From assembly GCA_039029935.1 (NCBI GenBank), contig JBCCFC010000132.1, positions 1 to 16,093 of the forward strand: a stretch of 16,093 nt of DNA, in the 5' to 3' direction. Positions 1 through 6,079 of the stretch are shown here, piece by piece. The translations under genes and the position numbers were made by a program. The stretch is from G039029935 sp039029935 (GTDB taxonomy: Bacteria > Chloroflexota > Anaerolineae > Caldilineales > Caldilineaceae). Position 1 is the first letter of the stretch. Every line of letters starts with the position of its first letter. The notes under the pieces are model-generated. The model saw only the letters and a list, made by a program, of their open reading frames with translations, had not been told where the DNA came from and did not search any database.

Positions 1-419
1 TCTAGTGGTTCATCATGGTCTTCAAAGACATACTGAAGGACATCTTTGGCTGCGATGACCTGCTGGTCAATCACTTGTACATCAAAGATCGTACTATCTG
101 GATTGAGCTCGCCATCCAGTTCATTCTGATTGTGTGGAACAATCACAGCGCTAATGCCAGCCTGTTCCAACTCTTCTTTCACCCAAATCGCATCTGCAAA
201 GGAATCAACGATGTCAACTGTCACCAACTTAAGCGCAGTGTCTGCATCCCGTTCCGGATTGAGCAAACTCTGTTGTCCTTTCGGCGGCATCATGAATGGT
301 GCATGACCATCCTCCAATCTTGTCTTGCAATCCAAGCAAAAGTCTACATCATCTTGATACTCGGCCACCATGCCTATTTCCAGAAAAAATGAACATTCTG
401 TATTTGGGCAATATTTCAT
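1..419 (-). CDS. Zinc-ribbon plus DUF2007-like (putative signal-transducing) protein, partial
   Basis: The reading frame is open from an ATG at 419 to the left edge, so at least 139 residues are present and the C-terminus is missing. The N-terminus shows a four-cysteine zinc-ribbon pattern: CPNTEC (C4, C9) and CLDC (C28, C31). After a short linker, residues 65-130 (LKLVTVDIVDSFADAIWVKE, then an EQAGI stretch) resemble the DUF2007 domain, a ferredoxin-like fold annotated as a putative prokaryotic signal-transducing protein. The function is unknown; the zinc site may be structural. A second ATG lies directly upstream at 422. The AAGGGG ribosome site sits 6 nt before the 419 ATG but only 3 nt before the 422 one, so 419 is preferred. 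It is the last gene of a minus-strand run and lies 73 nt after the hypothetical gene ending at 493. Confidence 0.75.
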   Translation of the reverse strand, partial: MKYCPNTECSFFLEIGMVAEYQDDVDFCLDCKTRLEDGHAPFMMPPKGQQSLLNPERDADTALKLVTVDIVDSFADAIWVKEELEQAGISAVIVPHNQNELDGELNPDSTIFDVQVIDQQVIAAKDVLQYVFEDHDEPL

Positions 420-492
420 CATGAACCCCTTTGGGACGAATGATGAGTGTGAGACTCAACGAATCATTTGAATGCACTGTATTTAACTCACC

Positions 493-1083
493 TCAGGTTG
501 TTGTAAGATATCCCAATAGCGTTAATCGCGCCAGCAACTGTGTTTCCATCGCAATGTCACCTGCTTTGCGTGCATAGCCAAGCAACTCATAGATAATCAG
601 TTGTGCTTGATCGAGCATCAACACATCACGATTTTCTTCAAATAGCTGGCAAGCTGCCTCGTCGTCTTCGGCTCTGATAAAGGACGCCACTGTCTGTATA
701 ACTGGATCACTCATATGCTCTTCCACATCACGCAATTCCATACGAAGCACATCATACGCTGCCTGAATGCCATCCTCACGACACCTTTGTAGGAGTGTGA
801 CATGCAACTGCAACCGCCGAGCCATCTCATCCTGCGCGTCCTGCTCTTCTGTCAGCCGCAGAAACATTCCCAGAGTCGATTCACCCACATCTGTGAGCAT
901 CGCTGTGGCATTGTCAGTCAGAAACGCCTGTGAGCGGTCCCAATCGGTGATCTCCACCCATCTAATGAACAGGCTGGCTAGTTCCGCAACTTCCTGCTCG
1001 GTTGGCGGTTTACGAGGCGTACTCTTTGCTAATGATTTTTTTTCTGATAATTTTTTTGCGCGTCGTTTTAGTTTTCTCGCCAT
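493..1083 (-). CDS. Hypothetical protein with basic N-terminal tail, all-alpha
   Basis: This is a 196-residue protein that I cannot name. The first 26 residues are very basic (MARKLKRRAKKL, then more Lys/Arg and Pro), which suggests nucleic-acid or ribosome contact. The remainder is predicted mainly helical and acidic, without a signal peptide or membrane segment. The stretch at about 93-110 (LHVTLLQRCREDGIQAAYDV) vaguely resembles segments flanking TPR or CHAT proteins of Chloroflexota and cyanobacteria; that is a weak impression only. The start is well supported: GGAGG (plus-strand cctcc at 1091-1095) lies 7 nt upstream of the ATG. It is downstream of and codirectional with the LLM oxidoreductase, separated by a 136-nt gap filled by tandem repeats. 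A transcript reading through from that gene would carry the repeats into its 5' leader. Confidence 0.75.
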   Translation of the reverse strand: MARKLKRRAKKLSEKKSLAKSTPRKPPTEQEVAELASLFIRWVEITDWDRSQAFLTDNATAMLTDVGESTLGMFLRLTEEQDAQDEMARRLQLHVTLLQRCREDGIQAAYDVLRMELRDVEEHMSDPVIQTVASFIRAEDDEAACQLFEENRDVLMLDQAQLIIYELLGYARKAGDIAMETQLLARLTLLGYLTTT

Positions 1084-1099
1084 TAAATTGCCTCCACAA

Positions 1100-1155
1100 G
1101 GTCAGTAGGTCAGTAGGTCGGTAGGTCAGTAGGTCAGTAGGTCAGTAGGTCAGTC
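1100..1155. repeat. Seven-unit 8-bp tandem repeat (ggtcagta)
   Basis: Seven consecutive 8-bp units are visible. Units 1, 2, 4, 5 and 6 are ggtcagta, unit 3 is ggtcggta and unit 7 is ggtcagtc. The block ends 4 nt from the ribosome binding site of the gene at 493-1083. On the minus strand it reads as repeated TACTGACC. It is complementary, allowing G·U pairs, to the neighbouring 15-bp array at 1171-1215, from which it is separated by a 15-nt spacer. It contains no coding potential of its own on the strand of the flanking genes. Confidence 0.95.
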
Positions 1156-1170
1156 AGCAGGTCAATTTGT

Positions 1171-1215
1171 ACCGACCCACCGATTACCGACCCACCGATT
1201 ACCGACCTACCGAAT
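1171..1215. repeat. Three-unit 15-bp tandem repeat (accgacccaccgatt)
   Basis: Two exact copies of accgacccaccgatt (1171-1185 and 1186-1200) are followed by a variant accgacctaccgaat (1201-1215). The array begins 4 nt beyond the stop codon (1220-1222) of the LLM oxidoreductase. Each 15-nt unit, read on the minus strand, can pair with two 8-bp units (16 nt) of the array at 1100-1155 through 13 pairs, several of them G·U. The two arrays together are therefore better viewed as the arms of one imperfect stem. Confidence 0.95.
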
Positions 1216-1219
1216 ACCG

Positions 1220-2272
1220 CTATCCCCACACAATATCCGCAATCGCCTCCAACGTCGTCATTGGACTGCCAATCTCCATGCTGGGACTGAGCAACATCGT
1301 GGTGATGCCTTTGCAGGATTGCCAGACCTCAAGCTGTTCACGAATATGCGCTTTGGGACCTACGAGACATACATCATCAATCAACTGCGTGGGGACAGTC
1401 GCTTCTGCCTCGGCCTTTTTGCCTGACAGATACAAATTTTGAATGTGGTCAGCCACCTCGCCATAGCCATAACGCACGACAACGTCTTTGTGGAAATTTT
1501 GTTTCTTTGACCCCATGCCACCAATATAGAGCGCAAGATAAGCGCGCATACTGTCACGACAGGCGTCGAGATCATCGCCCATCGCCACGGGCACATAACA
1601 GGCGACCTCAAAGTTGTCATAGCCTTTGTCATTGCCTGCAATCTCAAAGCCCGATTCTAAGAAGGGGCGGTAGACATCATCAAAGTGGCGTGGTGACAAC
1701 AGCATTGCCAGCCAACCATCCGCCATTTCTGCGGCCAAAGCAATATTCTTAGGACCTTCTGCCCCCAAGAAAATAGGCAAGTCGTCACGCCCATGCAAAA
1801 TGCTCTTGAGTGGTTTGCCCAACCCTGTGCTGTTGGGACCTTCATAGGGAATTGAATACTGTTCGCCATCATGCACCAACGGGTTCTCACGCTTGAAGAC
1901 CTGCTTCATGATGGAAATGTATTCGCGTGTACGCGCCAATGGCCGCCGATAGGGCTGTCCATACCAGCCTTCCACTACCTGTGGACCCGATGCACCCAGC
2001 CCCAGTATCATGCGCCCAGGGCAAAGTTGATCGATGGTAATAGCTGCCATCGCTGTCGCTGTTGGTGTGCGCGCCGACATCTGGATGATGCCTGTTGCCA
2101 ATTTAATACTTTCTGTCTGTCCACCAATCCATGCAAGTGGTGTCAACGCATCTGAACCATACGCCTCCGCTGTCCAGACTGAATCAAAGCCCATCTGCTC
2201 TGCGGCCTGAATCATCTCGATGGGAATGACAATTTTTCGTCCTGAATAGCCCAAGTTAATGCCAAGCTTCAT
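1220..2272 (-). CDS. LLM-class F420-dependent oxidoreductase
   Basis: This 350-residue protein has the fold and signatures of bacterial-luciferase-like (TIM-barrel) flavin/F420 oxidoreductases. It has an N-terminal strand (MKLGINLGYSG), the segment AAEQMGFDSVWTAEAYGSDA, LATGIIQMSARTPTATAMAA, and the glycine-rich RMILGLGASGPQVVEGWYGQ typical of F420-binding family members. Later come the barrel strand LPIFLGAEGPKN, AAEMADGWL, and the C-terminal helix (STLEAIADIVWG-like). It is soluble, and the length is normal for the family. The substrate cannot be told from sequence; relatives reduce or oxidise diverse substrates with F420H2 in the cytoplasm. The start is set by GGAG 8 nt upstream of the ATG. 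It is the first gene of the leftward run, and a candidate promoter lies about 50 nt upstream. Confidence 0.92.
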   Translation of the reverse strand: MKLGINLGYSGRKIVIPIEMIQAAEQMGFDSVWTAEAYGSDALTPLAWIGGQTESIKLATGIIQMSARTPTATAMAAITIDQLCPGRMILGLGASGPQVVEGWYGQPYRRPLARTREYISIMKQVFKRENPLVHDGEQYSIPYEGPNSTGLGKPLKSILHGRDDLPIFLGAEGPKNIALAAEMADGWLAMLLSPRHFDDVYRPFLESGFEIAGNDKGYDNFEVACYVPVAMGDDLDACRDSMRAYLALYIGGMGSKKQNFHKDVVVRYGYGEVADHIQNLYLSGKKAEAEATVPTQLIDDVCLVGPKAHIREQLEVWQSCKGITTMLLSPSMEIGSPMTTLEAIADIVWG

Positions 2273-2320
2273 GTCTTTTCTCCAGAATTTTGTTGAGCTT
2301 GAATTGTTATTGATAGGGGC

Positions 2321-2350
2321 ATTGTATCGTAGTTTCTTTCACTTTGCCCA
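2321..2350 (-). promoter_or_regulatory. Candidate promoter for the LLM oxidoreductase
   Basis: On the minus strand TGGGCA (2345-2350, 4 of 6 matches to TTGACA) is followed after 18 nt by TACAAT (2321-2326, 5 of 6 matches to TATAAT). Transcription would begin near 2314 and give a leader of about 40 nt containing the GGAG ribosome site. This is pattern matching only. Confidence 0.35.
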
Positions 2351-2396
2351 ATGGATCAAGAGGTGATACACTCAAATGCGATACTATTTGGCATAC

Positions 2397-2426
2397 TTAA
2401 GTTTGTGTTTAGGCAATGGTTATGAT
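2397..2426 (+). promoter_or_regulatory. Weak candidate promoter for the LRR gene
   Basis: TTAAGT (2397-2402) is followed after 18 nt by TATGAT (2421-2426). The -10 element is good and the -35 is poor. If real, transcription would start near 2433 and the palindrome at 2448-2459 would lie early in the leader. Confidence 0.25.
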
Positions 2427-2447
2427 AAGTGCTGTGTACAAACAATA

Positions 2448-2459
2448 GAGAAATTTCTC
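2448..2459. promoter_or_regulatory. 12-bp perfect palindrome before the LRR gene
   Basis: GAGAAATTTCTC is a perfect 12-bp palindrome. It ends 1 nt before the AAAGGAG ribosome site (2461-2467) of the LRR gene. Its position would suit an operator or a small leader hairpin. No regulator for it is recognised in the window. Confidence 0.3.
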
Positions 2460-2477
2460 GAAAGGAGTAAGCAATTC

Positions 2478-5400
2478 ATGATAATACGACGTATTCTGGC
2501 CCTCATTGCCCTTTGCATGTTATCAATAAGCTTGACACAGACTGAATTGACATGGGCCGGACTGCCCGCGATGATGACACAAGCTGAGTTCGATTGCTCG
2601 CTTGTAAGCGAAATTCCACAGAGCGAGTGCAAGGCATTGCTTGCCATTTACAACAGCACAGATGGCCCCAATTGGCGAACAGATCAAGGTGAACGATGGC
2701 TAGAAACAATGACCCCTTGTGAGTGGTCTGATGTGACTTGTGAGAACGGACATGTCACAAGACTTGCCTTTGTCAACAACAGATCGTTTTCTTGGGCCCC
2801 TCCCAGCCCTGTCGGTCTTCGTGGTGCATTACCGCCTGATATTATGAATCTTACTCATTTGGAATCTCTCAACATCTCACGGAGCAACATCACCAGCTTA
2901 CCATCAGAACTAGGCACACTCTCTAACTTGACAGAGTTTTCCTTTTCCTACAGTGAACTTACCGCTGTGCCAATAGAAATTACTTACCTTTCTAGCTTAA
3001 CAACATTAATCCTGCGGGGCAACCAATTGGAAACGCTGCCGTCAGAGATCGGCAATCTTTCGAACCTGACAACTCTTGACCTATACTCAAATCAACTGAC
3101 GATGTTGCCACCAGAAATCGGCCATCTTTCCAATTTGACAGCACTTGACCTCTGTCACAACCAATTGACGCTGTTACCATTAGAGATCGGCAATCTTTCA
3201 CACTTAACGACTCTTAATGTTGAGCACAATCAATTGACGACGTTACCATCAGAAATTGGCAATCTCTCAAACTTGACCACGCTTTTTTTGCGAGAAAATC
3301 AAATAGAGACGCTCCCATCAGAAATCGGCCATCTACTGAACTTAACTTCACTCAATCTATCTCGCAACCGATTGACCACACTACCGCCGGAAATCGGCAA
3401 CCTCTCGAACTTGACCAAGCTTGATATGCGGCAAAACCAGTTGACGACGTTACCACCAGAAATTGGCAATCTTTCCAATTTGACAGAACTTTATCTTTAC
3501 TATAATAGCCTGACGACTATACCGCCAGAATATGGCAATCTCCCTAATTTTCCCAGGATTAACCTCTCACATAACCAGTTAACGACGCTGCCGCCCGAAA
3601 TCGGCAATTTTGTTGATACATATGTAATGAACCTGTCAAACAATCAGCTCACGACGCTACCACCGGAAATCGGCAATCTCTCTACATTATCTGCGCTCAA
3701 TCTTTCTAACAACCAGCTAACTACGTTGCCACCCGAAATCGGCAATCTTTTGACATTATCTCAGCTAGATATCTCAAACAACCAGTTCACGACGCTACCG
3801 CCGGAAATCGGTCATCTTGCTAATTTGACGTATCTTTTTCTTGCACACAACAAACTTGTTACATTACCACCGGAAATGGGTAATCTGGCGAGCTTGACAC
3901 ATCTCAGTCTCCCATCCAATCAACTCACAACGCTACCTGAGGAAATCGGCCATCTAGCGAACTTGGTGTCACTCATTATCCCGAAAAATCACCTGACGGC
4001 ACTGCCACCAGAAATCGGCCATCTTTCTAAGTTGAGTTTACTAAATCTTGAGAAAAATCACCTGACAACGCTGCCACCAGAAATTGGTCATCTCACAAGG
4101 TTAACGATGGTTAGCCTCGCCTATAATCAACTGATGACCCTTCCTGCGGAGTTTGCCATGCTTGGTCAGCTCACCCAAATAGACCTCGGTTACAATCGCA
4201 TGACAGTTACTGACACAGATTGGCAGACAGTTTTTTTCTCGATTAAGTCTGATTGGCTACATACCCAAACCATCGCTCCGGTTGGGCTGTCCGCAACGGC
4301 GTTGTCTGAAACCGAGATTCAACTGACTTGGACACCTATTCCTTTTCAGGAGAAAGATGGTTATTATGAGATCAGCGTTGCAACGCAAGATGGATTCAAT
4401 GCCTATAAGAATACCACAAGCAAACACAGCAATTCTGCCCAGATCGCCAATCTTTCTCCTGGCGAAACATATTCCTTCCGCATTCGTACCTATACACCTG
4501 TTTGGGAGGAGCAAAAGAACGCCCTCTGGAGCGGCTACTCAGATATCATCACAGCCACAACTTTGTTGCGCCCAGACAACCATGAGCCAGACGACACCTG
4601 CGCTGAAGCCACCACTATCATCGCTGATAGCACAACATATGAACACAACTTTCATACGGCAAATGATATCGATTGGAGTATGTTCACAGCGGAGAATGCG
4701 GGTATTTATCGCATTGAGGCCATTGTACCAACAGGGTCCAGTGCGGATGTCAATCTTGTCTATTATAATAACTGCGAAGCCCAAATGCAAGGACAGTTTG
4801 CGGAACCCTTTACGCCCTCGGCACGACTCTATATCAACGCTGAAAATGCGGGTCAACAATTTTATATCAAACGCCAGAATGATAATATGGCGCAGGCAGG
4901 CAGCAATGCTCAGTACAATCTCGCTGTGAGCTTTGTGCCCAACGTTGGCACAGGGAATGAGGTGACGCCAGGCGTCGTTGTGATTGTTGCAGGCCGTTAC
5001 ACAGATACGGTCGCCATTCAGGATAACGTTCACCAAACGGCCATGTCTGCCTATGATTTCTTTGTGAGTGAAGGTGGTACGGATAATGATGTGTTCTTTC
5101 TGGCAACAGATAGCGCATTGACGGCTGTTGACGGTGAGTCGACAAAATCCAATTTTGAATTTGTGATTACGGAGTGGGCCAAAGAACGGCTTATTCAAGA
5201 AGAAGGCACAAAGGTTTTTTCGCTCTATCTTGTAGCACATGGGGATGATGACCAATTCTATCTGGACAAGTTGCGTGGTGAAACGTTTACACCCAATGAA
5301 TTAAATATGTGGCTCACTCAATTAGAGGCAGATGTGCCCGATTTGCTGACCACGATCTTTATTGAGGGTAATCGATCTGGTCGCTTTATTACCGACACTT

Positions 5401-6071
5401 CTGGGTCCCTTAGCAAGATACGACGGCTGGTCATCGCCTCGAATAACGCTGACTATGCGCCACCGATTTCAAGGGAAGGGACACTCTTTTCACAAAGTTT
5501 CCTCACCTATGTGCAATTGGAATATAACATTGCCACCAGCTTTACACAGGCACGACAACTGGTGCAGACCTTCTATCCACGCCAAGAGCCACTGCTCGAC
5601 ACCAATGGCAATGGCATCCCCAATGAATCCGAGGATATGCGCTTGGCATCGTTGCGCATCATGGTCGAGCTAGGGGTGCTGGTGACAGATTGGCCCCCCT
5701 ATATAGCGAATGTCGTACAGACCAGTGCGATGGGTGCGCAACCGATCAACCTGCGCGCAGAGGTGCGTCATCAGGATGGTCATACGGCTATCAAAGAAGT
5801 GTTGGGTGTCATCTATCCTCTCAGCGATCCTGCTCAAAACACCGTTCTTGATGATGAAAGCCTAGCAGCAGATAGCTTGGATGTGATTGAATTTAGGCCG
5901 GATAATAGCAGCCCAGAGGTATCATTTACCAGTACATATACTCAAGTTATCCCAAAAGGGATGTATCGAGTTGTTGTGCAGGCACATGATCGAGGTGGCC
6001 TCTATGCGCAGCCTGTGACGCTGGTGGTGAATACGCAACAGCATCACTTTTTGCCAGTGGTGAGTCGATAG
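2478..6071 (+). CDS. Secreted leucine-rich-repeat protein with FnIII, PPC-like and caspase-like domains
   Basis: The start at 2478 is chosen because AAAGGAG (2461-2467) lies 10 nt upstream and a signal peptide follows directly (MIIRRILALIALCMLSISL, cleavage after about 27). The open frame extends 34 codons further 5' without a ribosome site. In the 1197-residue product a plant-type LRR N-cap (about 45-95, ending PCEWSDVTC) leads into 20 repeats of exactly 23 residues (118-577). An FnIII domain (about 599-697) and a PPC-like domain (about 701-821) follow. Next is a caspase/C13-like domain (about 832-1050) with VVVIVAGRY, LVAHGDDDQF (H921) and IFIEGNRSGRF. In active relatives the latter reads D/E-A/S-C-x-S-G; here the Cys position is N965, so catalysis is probably lost. 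DTNGNGIPNESED (from 1041) looks calcium-binding. A beta-rich C-terminal domain ends in HHFLPVVSR. A role in extracellular binding or adhesion is inferred. Confidence 0.9.
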   Translation: MIIRRILALIALCMLSISLTQTELTWAGLPAMMTQAEFDCSLVSEIPQSECKALLAIYNSTDGPNWRTDQGERWLETMTPCEWSDVTCENGHVTRLAFVNNRSFSWAPPSPVGLRGALPPDIMNLTHLESLNISRSNITSLPSELGTLSNLTEFSFSYSELTAVPIEITYLSSLTTLILRGNQLETLPSEIGNLSNLTTLDLYSNQLTMLPPEIGHLSNLTALDLCHNQLTLLPLEIGNLSHLTTLNVEHNQLTTLPSEIGNLSNLTTLFLRENQIETLPSEIGHLLNLTSLNLSRNRLTTLPPEIGNLSNLTKLDMRQNQLTTLPPEIGNLSNLTELYLYYNSLTTIPPEYGNLPNFPRINLSHNQLTTLPPEIGNFVDTYVMNLSNNQLTTLPPEIGNLSTLSALNLSNNQLTTLPPEIGNLLTLSQLDISNNQFTTLPPEIGHLANLTYLFLAHNKLVTLPPEMGNLASLTHLSLPSNQLTTLPEEIGHLANLVSLIIPKNHLTALPPEIGHLSKLSLLNLEKNHLTTLPPEIGHLTRLTMVSLAYNQLMTLPAEFAMLGQLTQIDLGYNRMTVTDTDWQTVFFSIKSDWLHTQTIAPVGLSATALSETEIQLTWTPIPFQEKDGYYEISVATQDGFNAYKNTTSKHSNSAQIANLSPGETYSFRIRTYTPVWEEQKNALWSGYSDIITATTLLRPDNHEPDDTCAEATTIIADSTTYEHNFHTANDIDWSMFTAENAGIYRIEAIVPTGSSADVNLVYYNNCEAQMQGQFAEPFTPSARLYINAENAGQQFYIKRQNDNMAQAGSNAQYNLAVSFVPNVGTGNEVTPGVVVIVAGRYTDTVAIQDNVHQTAMSAYDFFVSEGGTDNDVFFLATDSALTAVDGESTKSNFEFVITEWAKERLIQEEGTKVFSLYLVAHGDDDQFYLDKLRGETFTPNELNMWLTQLEADVPDLLTTIFIEGNRSGRFITDTSGSLSKIRRLVIASNNADYAPPISREGTLFSQSFLTYVQLEYNIATSFTQARQLVQTFYPRQEPLLDTNGNGIPNESEDMRLASLRIMVELGVLVTDWPPYIANVVQTSAMGAQPINLRAEVRHQDGHTAIKEVLGVIYPLSDPAQNTVLDDESLAADSLDVIEFRPDNSSPEVSFTSTYTQVIPKGMYRVVVQAHDRGGLYAQPVTLVVNTQQHHFLPVVSR
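2829..4208 (+). repeat. 20 x 69-bp in-frame leucine-rich repeats
   Basis: 1380 nt equals exactly 20 units of 69 bp with no insertion or deletion. The consensus of the first 19 positions is LPxEIGxLxxLTxLxLxxN, followed by x-L-T-T. Units 4-10 and 13-19 are the most uniform; units 1-3, 11, 12 and 20 are the most diverged. At the DNA level neighbouring units share long identical stretches around the codons for LPPEIG, which makes the region prone to unequal recombination and to assembly collapse. Confidence 0.95.
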
Positions 6072-6079
6072 CGTAGCGG

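Noticed and set aside
15..392. 125-codon plus-strand open frame at the left edge
   Set aside because: It is antisense to the zinc-ribbon/DUF2007-like gene, which has a ribosome site and recognisable cysteine motifs; the plus frame has neither.
1167..1442. Plus-strand frame beginning with a repetitive Tyr-Arg-Pro-Thr-Asp pattern
   Set aside because: The pattern is simply the 15-bp DNA repeat translated; the rest is antisense to the LLM oxidoreductase.
4539..5255. 238-codon minus-strand open frame
   Set aside because: It lies antisense within the FnIII to caspase-like part of the LRR gene and has unlikely composition (many Cys, Ile and His) and no ribosome site.
6072..6079. Shared terminator between the convergent LRR and hydrazine-synthase-like genes
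   Set aside because: Only 8 nt separate the stops and no stem with a T-run is visible around the junction.
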